From Dichotomicrobium sp964540795 (GTDB lineage Bacteria; Pseudomonadota; Alphaproteobacteria; Rhizobiales; Rhodomicrobiaceae), in contig CAZINX010000005.1 in the NCBI GenBank assembly GCA_964540795.1, positions 116,610-180,609 on the forward strand: a DNA stretch of 64,000 nt, in the 5' to 3' direction. This document shows positions 32,330 through 40,667 of this stretch, one piece after another; position 1 is the first letter of the stretch; each line of letters begins with the position of its first letter. The notes under the pieces are model-generated. The model was not told the origin of the DNA. It made no database searches and worked only from the letters and a program-made list of their open reading frames with translations. Made by a program: the position numbers and the translations under genes.

Positions 32330-33118
32330 ATGAGCATGGACTGGAGCCAGAAGGTCTTCGCCTACTGTGAGCGCGGTCTCAGCCCGGCCTTCTGGGCTGA
32401 GCCGGTGAACGCGACCACGAACGTGGCCTTCCTGATCGCGGCGGTCGCCGCGCTGGCGCTGCTCTACCGCGAGCCGAACCACAAGCGCACGATCACACGG
32501 CATCTGCTGATAGCACTGGTGTTCATCATCGGCATCGGCAGCTTTCTGTTTCACACCTTCGCGACGCGCTGGGCGGCAATCGCGGATGTCGCGCCGATCG
32601 GGATCTTCATGCTGGGCTATCTGGTGTTCGCCTTGCGGCGCTTCGTCGGAGCGAACGTGTTCTGGTCGCTCGTGGGGCTGGCGCTCTTTGTCGGCGCAAT
32701 GATGGCGGCTGGGCGGTTGCAATGCTGGGACGGGCAGGTCGGCTTCAACCTCGACATCCCGGAAGGGGCGCGCGGCCGGTGCCTTAACGGCAGCGTGAGC
32801 TATCTGCCTGCATGGGCGTCAATGGTGCTGATCGGCGGGTATCTTACCGCCTTCGCATCCGACGCCCTGACGCGCCGGCGCACCGGACCGCTGGTGCTTG
32901 CTGCCGGGATCGTCTTCACCGCGTCGGTCGCCTTCCGCTCGCTCGACATGGCGCTATGCCAGACCATGACGATTGCGGGGACCCCGATCGGCACCCACTT
33001 CATGTGGCATGTGCTCAATGGCGTGACGCTTTTCCTGCTGCTGCTCGCGGCCATCCGGCATCCGACCGCGCGAGAGCGGCAAGAAATCACGCCGCCGCGG
33101 CCGGCACGCGCCTATTAG
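32330..33118 (+). CDS. Ceramidase-domain membrane protein
   Basis: About 262 residues with seven hydrophobic helices. The opening CERGLSPAFWAEPVNATTNVAFLIAA and the GIGSFLFHTFATRWAAIADVAPIGIFM segment are typical of bacterial members of the ceramidase (CREST) superfamily, in which the Ser, His and Asp are zinc-enzyme candidates; a late THFMWHVLNG gives the two further histidines. The bacterial substrate is not known. Two ATGs (32330, 32336) are possible; the second has GGGGA at 6 bases. It reads towards the tRNA-Leu gene. Confidence 0.8.
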   Translation: MSMDWSQKVFAYCERGLSPAFWAEPVNATTNVAFLIAAVAALALLYREPNHKRTITRHLLIALVFIIGIGSFLFHTFATRWAAIADVAPIGIFMLGYLVFALRRFVGANVFWSLVGLALFVGAMMAAGRLQCWDGQVGFNLDIPEGARGRCLNGSVSYLPAWASMVLIGGYLTAFASDALTRRRTGPLVLAAGIVFTASVAFRSLDMALCQTMTIAGTPIGTHFMWHVLNGVTLFLLLLAAIRHPTARERQEITPPRPARAY

Positions 33119-33168
33119 CAGCGCGGCTTGCTTCGCTCCGCGGCCTCGCGCATAACGGCGTCAGGCGC

Positions 33169-33255
33169 GCGGACGTGGCGGAACCGGTAGACGCAACGGA
33201 CTTAAAATCCGTTTCCCGGAAGGGAGTGAGGGTTCGAGTCCCTCCGTCCGCACCA
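33169..33255 (+). tRNA. tRNA-Leu (anticodon TAA)
   Basis: The 87-nt sequence folds as a type II tRNA. The acceptor stem is gcggacg/cgtccgc, the anticodon stem acgga/tccgt encloses cttaaaa (anticodon TAA), a long variable arm (cccggaagggagtg) follows, and the T arm has ggttcgagtcc. The CCA end is encoded. Reads UUA (and UUG) leucine codons. The final A of CCA is the A of an ATG that is probably not used by the next gene. Confidence 0.97.
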
Positions 33256-33269
33256 TGAAAGGGGCGGCC

Positions 33270-33779
33270 GTGGACATCTTTCGCTTCGCTGAACGGCTGA
33301 TGCTGATGGATGACGAAACATGGCAGCGCCATGCCCATCCGATCAGCGTGTGGTCCCGCGTTTTCCTCGGTCTTCCGCTGATCGTGCTGGCGGTCTGGTC
33401 GCGCGCGTGGATCGGCGGCTGGGCGCTTCTGGCGCTGGCCGCCGCGCTCGCCTTCGTCTGGCTGAACCCGCGGATGGCGCCGATTCCGAAGCACACCGAC
33501 AACTGGGGGGCGAAAGCGGTGTTCGGCGAGCGGGTCTGGCTGAACCGCAAGGATGTGCCGATCCCGCCGCGCCACCGCATCGCGCCGCATCTGCTCACCG
33601 CCGTCGCCGCATCGGGCATCCCGTTTCTGGTCTGGGGACTCTACGCGCTGGCGATCTGGCCAACGCTTTTCGGCGCGGCGCTTATTTATCTCGGCAAGAT
33701 GTGGTTCGTCGACCGCATGGTCTGGCTCTACGAGGATATGAAAGGCGTGCATCCCGAATACACGGCCTGGTTGCGTTAA
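33270..33779 (+). CDS. DUF6653 family membrane protein
   Basis: A 169-residue protein with four hydrophobic segments (FLGLPLIVLAVWSRAWIGG, WALLALAAALAFVWLN, LLTAVAASGIPFLVWGLYAL, WPTLFGAALIYLGKMWF). It has family-typical phrases: MDDETWQRHAHPISVWSR, NPRM, DNWGAKAVFGERVWLNRKDVPIPPRH and DRMVWLYEDM. Function unknown. The ATG at 33255 would overlap the tRNA 3' end; the GTG at 33270, with AAAGGGG 6 bases before it, is the better start. Confidence 0.8.
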   Translation: MDIFRFAERLMLMDDETWQRHAHPISVWSRVFLGLPLIVLAVWSRAWIGGWALLALAAALAFVWLNPRMAPIPKHTDNWGAKAVFGERVWLNRKDVPIPPRHRIAPHLLTAVAASGIPFLVWGLYALAIWPTLFGAALIYLGKMWFVDRMVWLYEDMKGVHPEYTAWLR

Positions 33780-33903
33780 AGGCTGTCGAGCACGCCAAGG
33801 GCATTGCACGCGCTGGCGGCGACGCCGCGTTTACGGGCGGGGCCTTCCCCCCCGGCTGGTCATTTCACCTGATCCGAATGCCGCCTTCGCACGAAATACA
33901 TAC

Positions 33904-33915
33904 ATTCGTTTGAAT
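33904..33915. promoter_or_regulatory. Possible operator before ArsR-type gene
   Basis: ATTC-GTTT-GAAT, an inverted repeat 27 bp before the ATG of the persulfide-type ArsR regulator, in an AT-rich stretch that could hold its promoter. ArsR proteins of the BigR/SqrR group autoregulate through AT-rich palindromes. The 4-base spacer is shorter than I would expect, so this is weak. Confidence 0.3.
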
Positions 33916-33941
33916 TTGAAAAAGCATGTTTAGGCCCACCT

Positions 33942-34301
33942 ATGCCGCCAACGCCGATCGATATCGAGGACATGAGCGATGAGGACCTTGAGCGTCTGGT
34001 GCGCAATGCGCAGCGCGCCTCGAAGTTCCTGAAAGCCATCAGCCATGAGGGCCGCCTCATGATCCTCTGCTACCTCGTCTCCGGCGAGAAGTCCGTCAAG
34101 GAACTCGAAGACCTGATGTCCGCCAGGCAGCCTGCCGTGTCGCAGCAGCTTGGCCGGCTGCGGTATGAGGGTCTGGTGACGACGCGGCGGGACGGCAAAA
34201 CGATCTATTACAGGCTGGCGGACGACCGCCCGCGGCAGATTCTGGACGTTGTCTACGACATGTTCTGCCGCGAGGAGACCGGACCCGGCCGGGACGCCTG
34301 A
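33942..34301 (+). CDS. ArsR-family regulator, BigR/SqrR-like persulfide sensor
   Basis: A 119-residue ArsR winged helix: KFLKAISHEGRLMILCYLVSGEKSVKELEDL, recognition helix ARQPAVSQQLGRLRYEGLV and wing TRRDGKTIYYRLAD, ending in VYDMFC. Cysteines lie at positions 43 (in LMILC) and 109 (in MFC), the same 66-residue spacing as in the dithiol pair that forms a tetrasulfide in SqrR and BigR. It lacks the metal sites of ArsR, CadC or SmtB in these positions. It should repress sulfide/persulfide genes, but none (sqr, blh, pdo) is adjacent; targets must be elsewhere. Confidence 0.85.
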   Translation: MPPTPIDIEDMSDEDLERLVRNAQRASKFLKAISHEGRLMILCYLVSGEKSVKELEDLMSARQPAVSQQLGRLRYEGLVTTRRDGKTIYYRLADDRPRQILDVVYDMFCREETGPGRDA

Positions 34302-34466
34302 GCCGTCGGGCCGCGATCACGCCCCGGATAAGCCAGCCACGCCAGCTTGAATGCGCTTGCCCGCCATGCTAGCCACGAATGCAAACTGAGATCACGCGGA
34401 ACGGTTGCAAAAGGCAACAGAACGCCAGCCGCGCCGCGATCCACCGCAAAGCGACAGAGGCGAGAG

Positions 34467-34970
34467 ATGGCGGAAGAAAACAAGCCGAACGGCGGCGACG
34501 AACAGAGCAATCAGCAGGCGCAGCAGGGACCGCGCGTCAGCGTCCTCGGGCAGTACATCAAGGACCTCTCCTTTGAGAACCCCAACGCGCCCAAATCCTT
34601 TCAGGAGCCGGGCGAAAACCCGAACCTGCAGCTGAACTTCAATGTCGGCGCCAACAAGTTGAGCGACAACACCTATGAGATCACGCTGCACTTCGAGGGT
34701 GCGGCGAAAAGCGAAAGCTCCGGGATATATCAGCTTGATCTGGTCTATGCCGGCGTTTTCCGCCTCGATAATTTCCCGCAGGAGCGGCTGCGTCCGTTCC
34801 TTTTCATAGATTGCCCGGCGCAGCTTTTTCCGTTCGTCCGCCGGATCATCGCCGACCTGACGCGGGAGGGCGGATATCCGCCGCTGCTGATCGACCCGAT
34901 CGACTTCGCGGCGCTGTATCGGCGCAACGTCCAGCAGCAACAGCAGCAGGAGAGCGAGGCTGGCGCGTAA
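34467..34970 (+). CDS. secB: Protein-export chaperone SecB
   Basis: Tetrameric cytosolic chaperone that keeps preproteins unfolded and hands them to SecA. The 167 residues match SecB: VLGQYIKDLSFENPNAPKSF, LNFNVGANKLSDNTYEITLHFEG, YAGVFRLDN and the conserved PFLFIDCPAQLFPFVRRIIADLTREGGYPPLLIDPIDFAALYRR. A Gln-rich tail ends the protein. The ATG at 34467 follows a GAGG site; the frame stays open upstream but without family similarity. It ends exactly where the convergent dnaQ ends. Confidence 0.96.
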   Translation: MAEENKPNGGDEQSNQQAQQGPRVSVLGQYIKDLSFENPNAPKSFQEPGENPNLQLNFNVGANKLSDNTYEITLHFEGAAKSESSGIYQLDLVYAGVFRLDNFPQERLRPFLFIDCPAQLFPFVRRIIADLTREGGYPPLLIDPIDFAALYRRNVQQQQQQESEAGA

Positions 34971-35672
34971 TTACTCGCGGCTTTCGTAGCTCTCCCACAG
35001 CGCGGGCGCGCCGAGCGCCTCGATAAAGGCGCGGTGCGCGTCTTGCTCATCAGTTGTCAGACGCAGCGGGAGCGCTGTCGGACGCGGACGCACGCGGATA
35101 TCTCCGCCGGTTTGAAGCCCAGAGCCGCGTGTGAACGCCTCCTCCAGGCCGAGCGCCGCCTGCGTGCCGCCGATCAGCTCCATGTAGACGCGCGCGAGCA
35201 GTTCGCTGTCCAGCAGCGCGCCGTGCTTGGTGCGTTCGCTCAGATCGATGCGATACCGCTTGCACAGCGCATCGAGGCTGTTCGGCCCGGCAGGATGTTT
35301 GCGCCGCGCAAGCGCCAGCGTATCGACGACGCGATCAAACGGGATCGGATCGCGCGGCACCTGCACCAACTCGTGGTTGATGAAACCGATGTCGAAGCTG
35401 GCGTTATGGATTATCAGCGTGGAGTCGGAGATGAACTCCAGAAACGAGTCGGCGACATCAGAGAAGACCGGCTTGTCGGCGAGAAACGCGTTGGTGATCC
35501 CGTGAACCTGCTGCGCGTCCTCGGGCACGTCGCGCTCGGGGTTGATGAACTGGTGGAACTCCCGCCCGCTGGGCACGTAATTCACAAGCTCGATACAGCC
35601 GATCTCGATGATCCGGTGGCCCTGTTTCGGGTCCAGGCCGGTCGTTTCCGTGTCGAGAACGATTTCGCGCAT
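34971..35672 (-). CDS. dnaQ: DNA polymerase III epsilon subunit (proofreading exonuclease)
   Basis: The 3'-5' proofreading subunit of the replicase. Exo I is REIVLDTETTGLDP (with the catalytic DxE), Exo II is LIIHNASFDIGFINHEL and Exo III is HGALLDSELLARVY with the general-base His. A C-terminal tail after residue about 185 should bind the polymerase alpha subunit. The ATG at 35672 gives the standard start; the open frame further upstream is a read into coaE. dnaQ follows coaE by 16 bp and is part of maf-aroE-coaE-dnaQ. Confidence 0.96.
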   Translation of the reverse strand: MREIVLDTETTGLDPKQGHRIIEIGCIELVNYVPSGREFHQFINPERDVPEDAQQVHGITNAFLADKPVFSDVADSFLEFISDSTLIIHNASFDIGFINHELVQVPRDPIPFDRVVDTLALARRKHPAGPNSLDALCKRYRIDLSERTKHGALLDSELLARVYMELIGGTQAALGLEEAFTRGSGLQTGGDIRVRPRPTALPLRLTTDEQDAHRAFIEALGAPALWESYESRE

Positions 35673-35688
35673 CGCTGCTCCCCCGCTG

Positions 35689-36312
35689 TCAGATGTCGAG
35701 TTCGCGCCAGACGTCGATCTTCTGGCCGTCCTGCTGGCGGAGTGTAGCGAGGATGCGGTCAAGCTGCGCGCGGCTCTCGGGGATTGCGCCGCTTGTGTCC
35801 ACAACGAAATCGGCGCGGGCGCGTTTTTCCGCGTCCGGCATCTGACGGGCGAGCAGATCGTCGATCTTTTCCGGCGACATGCCCTTGCGCGTGGCAAGAC
35901 GCTCGCGCTGCACGTCTTCAGGCGCGCTGACGACGATCACCGCGTCGCACAGCGCATCCGCACCGGACTCGAACAGCAGCGGGATGTCGAGGATCACCAG
36001 CTCCGCCCCGCGCATCTCTTCGGCAAGCACGAACTCGCGCTGTTTGCGCCGGACCATCGGGTGGACGATCGCCTCCAGCCGTTGCAGCGCCTCAGGGTCG
36101 CCGGCGATAGCTTCGCCCAGCCTCTTGCGATCCACGCGGCCGCCTTGCGCCACGCCGGGAAAGGCCCGTTCGATGGCCTCGACCGCGTCGCCTTCGTAAA
36201 GCGCGTGCACGGCGGCATCGGAGTCGAAAACGGGGATGCCGAGACTTTTGAGATAATTGGCGGCGGTGGACTTCCCCATCGCCATCGAGCCGGTCAGGCC
36301 GACGATCACCAT
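35689..36312 (-). CDS. coaE: Dephospho-CoA kinase
   Basis: Last step of coenzyme A synthesis: ATP-dependent phosphorylation of dephospho-CoA. The 207 residues show the P-loop LTGSMAMGKSTAA, the FDSDAAVHALYE segment, HPMVRRKQREFV, DIPLLFESGAD and the lid RLATRKGMSPEKIDDLLARQ. The start overlaps the aroE stop by 7 bp, so translation is coupled. Context aroE-coaE-dnaQ is the common alphaproteobacterial order next to oriC. Confidence 0.96.
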   Translation of the reverse strand: MVIVGLTGSMAMGKSTAANYLKSLGIPVFDSDAAVHALYEGDAVEAIERAFPGVAQGGRVDRKRLGEAIAGDPEALQRLEAIVHPMVRRKQREFVLAEEMRGAELVILDIPLLFESGADALCDAVIVVSAPEDVQRERLATRKGMSPEKIDDLLARQMPDAEKRARADFVVDTSGAIPESRAQLDRILATLRQQDGQKIDVWRELDI

Positions 36313-37169
36313 GACGCGGCCTTGTCCTGCTCGATATCGGCGACGATGCGGGCGCGCAATTCCGGCGTGACTTCGGGGCGGACGCCAAACCAGCGAGCGA
36401 AGCCGGGCACGGCCTGGTGCAGAAGCATCCCGAGGCCGTCAACCGTGCGCAGGCCGCGCGCTTCGGCGGCGCGCAGTAGCGGCGTTTGAAGCGGGACATA
36501 GACGATGTCCGTCACCACGGCGTCGTCGGGCAGCGCAGCGAGGTCGATGTCCAGCGCGGGCGAGCCTTCCATGCCAAGCGAGGTCGTGTTGACGAGTAAC
36601 GCGCAGCCGTCGAGCATCGCGCCGCGCTCCGCCCACGCGACCGGCTGGACCGCCGGGCCGAAGGCTTCGGCCAGCCCTTGCGCCTTGGAGACCGTGCGGT
36701 TAGCGAGGCGGATTCCGGTAAAGCCCCGGTCGATCAGCCCCTTGAGCACGGCCCGCGCCGCACCGCCCGCGCCGATCACCGCCGCGTGGCTGCCGCCGTC
36801 CCAGCCCGGCGCACCTTCGTCGAGATTGGCGAGAAAGCCGTAGACATCGGTGTTGTCGCCAACGAGCTGGCCATCATCGAGCCAGATGGTGTTGACCGCC
36901 CGCACCGCGTCGGCCGCCGGCTCACGCCGGTCCACCAGCTCATAGGCGAGCTCCTTATGCGGCACGGTCACGTTTGCGCCGACGAACCCGCTTTCGGCGA
37001 AACTGTCGAGAAACGCGGGAAAGTCTTCCGGCGGCACGGCCTGCTTGTCGTAATGGCCGCTCAGCCGGTATTGTTCCAGCCAATAGCCGTGGATCAACGG
37101 CGAGCGCGAATGCGCAACCGGCCAGCCGATGACGCAAGCGCGCGGGCCGCTCTCTTTCGCTTCAGGCAA
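36306..37169 (-). CDS. aroE: Shikimate dehydrogenase
   Basis: Reduces 3-dehydroshikimate with NADPH in aromatic amino acid synthesis. Visible: VIGWPVAHSRSPLIHGYWL (shikimate pocket), GFVGANVTVPHKE with the catalytic Lys, GDNTDVYGFL with the catalytic Asp, the NADP motif VIGAGGAARAVL with ANRTVSKA, and NTTSLGM. The start is probably TTG at 37169, which lies inside the end of maf 7-8 bases after a GGAG; no ATG or GTG is available there without losing motif-bearing sequence. A TTG start may keep its level low. Confidence 0.94.
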   Translation of the reverse strand: MPEAKESGPRACVIGWPVAHSRSPLIHGYWLEQYRLSGHYDKQAVPPEDFPAFLDSFAESGFVGANVTVPHKELAYELVDRREPAADAVRAVNTIWLDDGQLVGDNTDVYGFLANLDEGAPGWDGGSHAAVIGAGGAARAVLKGLIDRGFTGIRLANRTVSKAQGLAEAFGPAVQPVAWAERGAMLDGCALLVNTTSLGMEGSPALDIDLAALPDDAVVTDIVYVPLQTPLLRAAEARGLRTVDGLGMLLHQAVPGFARWFGVRPEVTPELRARIVADIEQDKAASW

Positions 37170-37809
37170 GCAGGATCTCCATTTCGCGCAGTTTTGCCAG
37201 GAGGGGCAGCAGCGGAAGGCCAAGCACGGTGAAATAGTCGCCGTCAACACGCTCGAACAACTGCGCGCCGGGGCCTTCGAGTTGGTAACCGCCCACGCTG
37301 GTCAATACCGCGACGCCCGCCACGCTCAGGTAGCGTCCGAGGAACTCCGGCGAGAAGTCGCGCATTGTCATGGTCGCTGTGTCCACATGCGTCCAGAGAT
37401 GCTGGCCACCCCGGCACAGGCATACGGCGGAATGCAGCACATGCGTCTTGCCGCGCAGATCGAGAAGCTGGTCGCGGGCAGCGTCGAAGTCGAGCGGCTT
37501 TTCCAGCGTGCGGTCATCGACGGCGAGGACCTGGTCCGCGCCGATAACGAGCGCATCCGGCTCGGCCGCGCTGACCTGCGTGGCCTTGGTGATCGCCAGC
37601 AGTTCAGCAAGGTCGCCGGGCTGGGTCGCCTCGCCTTCCTGGCGCAGGGCCTCGCGCACGCTGCTCTCATCGAGCCCCGAGGCTTTCTGTGTGAAGGCCA
37701 CGCCAGCGCTGCGCAGCACCGAAACGCGCGCCGGGCTGGCCGAGGCAAGGATCAAGGCGGGTTTTTCAACCTGCAGACCAGCAGTCACCGGCGAGGCGGC
37801 ATCTGTCAT
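37162..37809 (-). CDS. maf: Maf-family nucleotide pyrophosphatase
   Basis: The 215-residue Maf protein cleaves non-canonical or methylated NTPs to keep them out of nucleic acids. Visible motifs: LILASASPARVSVLRSAGV (phosphate loop), LDESSVREAL, LVIGADQVLAVD (catalytic Asp), the LRGKTHVLHSAVCL strand and SVGGYQLEGPGAQLFERVDGDYFTVLGLPL. It differs from the classical E. coli YhdE (D-T/Q region), so its exact substrate is open. It overlaps aroE by 8 bp and follows the PPDK regulator by 2 bp. Confidence 0.92.
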   Translation of the reverse strand: MTDAASPVTAGLQVEKPALILASASPARVSVLRSAGVAFTQKASGLDESSVREALRQEGEATQPGDLAELLAITKATQVSAAEPDALVIGADQVLAVDDRTLEKPLDFDAARDQLLDLRGKTHVLHSAVCLCRGGQHLWTHVDTATMTMRDFSPEFLGRYLSVAGVAVLTSVGGYQLEGPGAQLFERVDGDYFTVLGLPLLPLLAKLREMEILLA

Positions 37810-37811
37810 CC

Positions 37812-38660
37812 TTAGCCCTCCTGCGCGGCCCGCGCCGCCTGGCGATCCTGATACCGGCGGATGATATCGGCCGCTGTCTCCTCGATCGAACGGCGGCTCA
37901 CGTCAATGATCGGCCAGTGATGCCGGTGACACAAGCGCCGTGTGTAGGCGATCTCCTCCTTGATACGATCCATGTCAACGTAGTCTTGCAGGCGCCGATC
38001 ATTGAAGGACATCACCCGGTTGTGCCGGATTTCGGCGATTCGCTCCGCCGTGGCAGTGAGACCGACGATCAGGGGGCGCTCCGCGGTCTTGAGCGTTTCC
38101 GGTATGGGCAAATCCGGCACGAGAGAGACGTTGGCGGTCTTGTAGCCTCGATTGGCGAGATAAATGCTCGTCGGCGTCTTCGAGGTGCGGCTGATGCCGA
38201 TGAGCACGATATCCGCTTCGTCGAGCGTCTCGGTGTTTTGCCCATCGTCATGCATCATCGAAAACTGCATGGCGTCAACGCGGCGGAAGTAATCGGCATC
38301 GAGCACATGCTGGCCGGCGACAACCGGCGTGGAGTCCGCGCCGAGATACTGCCCAAAGGCGTTGAGGATCGGCTCCAGCACCGCGATGCAGGGCAGACCC
38401 ATCTGCTTGCACTGGTTCTGCAGCTCGCGGCCCAGTTCGGCATTGACGATGGTGTAGAGGACAATCCCGGGGTTGGCCTGAATTTTCTCGACCACGTCAT
38501 TTAGCTGATTGCGGGTGCGCACCAGCGGATGGACGTGGTGAATGGCGCGGATCAGCGAGTACTGAACCGTGGCCGCCTTGGCAATCATGGTCAGCGTCTC
38601 CCCCGACGCATCTGAAACGAGGTGGAGGTGAAACGACTTTTTCGGCGCCTTGTTCTGCAT
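37812..38660 (-). CDS. Pyruvate, phosphate dikinase regulatory protein (kinase/pyrophosphorylase)
   Basis: A DUF299 bifunctional enzyme that uses ADP to phosphorylate, and phosphate to dephosphorylate, a threonine of PPDK (or PEP synthase). Visible: FHLHLVSDASGETLTMIAKAA, ILYTIV-like VLYTIVNAELGREL, the P-loop-like VLIGISRTSKTPTSIYLANRGYKTAN and VGLTATAERIAEIRHNR. The ATG at 38660 is chosen for alignment with the family. It is divergent from hemE across the presumed origin, a widely conserved alphaproteobacterial pattern. Confidence 0.92.
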   Translation of the reverse strand: MQNKAPKKSFHLHLVSDASGETLTMIAKAATVQYSLIRAIHHVHPLVRTRNQLNDVVEKIQANPGIVLYTIVNAELGRELQNQCKQMGLPCIAVLEPILNAFGQYLGADSTPVVAGQHVLDADYFRRVDAMQFSMMHDDGQNTETLDEADIVLIGISRTSKTPTSIYLANRGYKTANVSLVPDLPIPETLKTAERPLIVGLTATAERIAEIRHNRVMSFNDRRLQDYVDMDRIKEEIAYTRRLCHRHHWPIIDVSRRSIEETAADIIRRYQDRQAARAAQEG

Positions 38661-39152
38661 GATTTGATCCGTTGGCGACTGCGCGCATCTTTGGGCGTCT
38701 GACGGGGTCGCGGTGTTCAAAGCGGACGCGGTCAGTGTGGGCGAATCCCGGATTCGTCACCACAACCCGGCGGCACCGCCCGTCGCCATCCCGAGTCCCG
38801 CACGCCAATCAAAAAATCATACACAGCGCGCGGCATGGTGACAGAGATTGCGAGGTATTTCCGCATCTGTGCATGACCGATCCGCAATCCACACATTGGG
38901 CCGCCGGCTGTGCGCGCGCCGCGCTTCTCAAGGAACATGTATAACCAATCGGCCCAACGTCAAAAATCGGCATTGTTCAGATTGACAGACAGCCCCTTTG
39001 ACGGCAGGACTGAGCGCGGGGGCCGCGACCGGCGACAAGCTGTGAACAGCAGGTGGAACTTTCTGAATTCAACAAATCCACCTTATTGAAAATAAAACAG
39101 CAGAGTCAGGCTCAAGATAGAATTTTGTTTTCGGGATTATGGATCGAGCCTA
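38661..39152. other. Candidate chromosomal replication origin (oriC)
   Basis: There is no supported gene in these 492 bp between the PPDK regulator and hemE, the place of oriC in Caulobacter and many other alphaproteobacteria. Two near-perfect DnaA boxes of the form TCATNCACA are seen: TCATACACA at 38817-38825 and its reverse TGTGCATGA at 38868-38876, each one base from TTATNCACA. Weaker ones are CAATCCACA (38885-38893) and TGTGAACAG (39041-39049). An AT-rich stretch at about 39056-39148, next to hemE, could be the unwinding element. No CtrA-type TTAA-N7-TTAA site was seen. Confidence 0.55.
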
Positions 39153-40205
39153 ATGTCGAACGAAAGCACGCTCGCCCAACCAGGCCGGTTTCTTCGTGCG
39201 CTTTCCGGCGAAGCCGTATCTCCGCCTCCGATCTGGTTGATGCGCCAGGCCGGACGCTATCTGCCGGAATATCGCGAGGTGCGCGCTCAGGCCGGCGGGT
39301 TTCTCGATCTGTGCTACACGCCGGAGCTGGCGGCGCGCGTGACGCTCCAGCCCATCGAGCGGTACGACTTCGACGCGGCGATCCTGTTTTCCGACATTCT
39401 CATCGTGGCTCATGCGCTTGGGCAAAAGGTCTGGTTCGAGGAGGGCAAGGGGCCGCAGCTTGAGCCCGTCACAACCGAGGCCGAGCTTTCGCGGCTTTCC
39501 ATGGACCGCGTTGATGAGACGGTCGGGCCGATCTACGAGACGGTCTCGCGGGTGTCCCGGGCGCTTGACGATGAAAAGGCGCTGATCGGTTTTTGCGGCG
39601 GGCCGTGGACTGTGGCGACCTACATGGTGGCCGGTCAAAGCACGCCCGACCAGGCGCCGGCGCGGCTCTGGGCCTATCGCGACCCGGATGGCTTTGCCAA
39701 GCTTATGGACATGATCGTCGAGGTCTCGGCGACGTATCTCAGCGGCCAGATCAAGGCGGGCGCGCAGGCCGTGCAGATCTTCGAGAGCTGGGCGGGCACG
39801 CTGCCGGACAGCGAGTTTCGCCGCTGGGTGATCGCGCCGACGCAGAAGCTGGTCGCCGCGCTGCGCGCCGCGCATCCCGAAACGCCCATCATCGGCTTCC
39901 CGCGGGCAAGCGGTCCGATGTATCTGGATTTTCTCGAAGCGACCGGGGTCAACGCGCTTGGTTGCGACACCGCGCTTTCGCTTGACTGGATCAAGACGAA
40001 TCTGCAGCCTCGCGCGGTCGTTCAGGGCAATCTCGACCCGCTGTTGCTCGTTGCTGGCGGCGCGGAGCTTGAGCGGCGCGCCCGCGAAATCCGGGATACG
40101 CTATCCGGCGGTCCGCATATCTTCAATCTTGGTCATGGCATCGTTCCGCAAACCCCGCCCGAGCATGTGCAAACGCTCGTGAGAACCCTCCGCGAAAGTT
40201 TCTAG
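39153..40205 (+). CDS. hemE: Uroporphyrinogen decarboxylase
   Basis: Converts uroporphyrinogen III to coproporphyrinogen III in heme synthesis. The 350 residues match HemE: PPIWLMRQAGRYLPEYREVRA (substrate loop), CYTPELAARVTLQPIERYDFDAAILFSDILIV with the catalytic Asp, GFCGGPWTVATYMV, QIFESWAG and IFNLGHGIVPQTPPEHVQ. The ATG is the first after the AT-rich origin candidate. It is followed 9 bp on by hemJ, another heme step. Confidence 0.97.
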   Translation: MSNESTLAQPGRFLRALSGEAVSPPPIWLMRQAGRYLPEYREVRAQAGGFLDLCYTPELAARVTLQPIERYDFDAAILFSDILIVAHALGQKVWFEEGKGPQLEPVTTEAELSRLSMDRVDETVGPIYETVSRVSRALDDEKALIGFCGGPWTVATYMVAGQSTPDQAPARLWAYRDPDGFAKLMDMIVEVSATYLSGQIKAGAQAVQIFESWAGTLPDSEFRRWVIAPTQKLVAALRAAHPETPIIGFPRASGPMYLDFLEATGVNALGCDTALSLDWIKTNLQPRAVVQGNLDPLLLVAGGAELERRAREIRDTLSGGPHIFNLGHGIVPQTPPEHVQTLVRTLRESF

Positions 40206-40214
40206 GAAAACGCA

Positions 40215-40667
40215 ATGGAAGGCTTGTACATTTACGTCAAGGCGTTTCACGTCATCTCGATAATCGCCTGGATGGCGGGGCTTTTGTACTTGCCAAGACT
40301 TTTTGTTTATCATGCTTATGAGCAGCCGGGTTCGGCCACCTCCGAAACCTTCAAGCTCATGGAAAACCGTCTGCTTCGCTACATCATGAACCCGGCGATG
40401 ATCGCCAGCTGGGTGTTCGGCCTTTTGCTCCTGTTTTATTACGGCGTGATTAATTGGTCGGTTGATATATGGTTTCATATCAAGTTTCTGCTTGTCATTA
40501 TATTGACGGCATATCACATGGTGCTGGCACGCTGGCGGCGGCTGTTCGCACAGGATGAGAATCCGCATTCGGCGAAATTCTATCGCTGGATGAACGAGGT
40601 GCCGACCGTGATCATGGTGGCGGTCGTGATTCTGGCGGTCGCGCGTCCCTTTCTGGCGACCAACTAG
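40215..40667 (+). CDS. hemJ: Protoporphyrinogen IX oxidase HemJ
   Basis: A 150-residue membrane protein with four helices: YVKAFHVISIIAWMAGLLYLPRLFVYH with the conserved His and the RLFVYH motif, IMNPAMIASWVFGLLLLF, WFHIKFLLVIILTAYHMVL with the conserved His and Lys, and VIMVAVVILAVARP. HemJ oxidises protoporphyrinogen to protoporphyrin in bacteria lacking HemG or HemY. Operon with hemE, 9-bp spacing. Confidence 0.95.
   Translation: MEGLYIYVKAFHVISIIAWMAGLLYLPRLFVYHAYEQPGSATSETFKLMENRLLRYIMNPAMIASWVFGLLLLFYYGVINWSVDIWFHIKFLLVIILTAYHMVLARWRRLFAQDENPHSAKFYRWMNEVPTVIMVAVVILAVARPFLATN

Noticed and set aside
33255..33257. ATG at the tRNA-Leu CCA end as start of the DUF6653 gene
   Set aside because: It would overlap the mature tRNA; a GTG 15 bases later has a good ribosome site and suits the family start.
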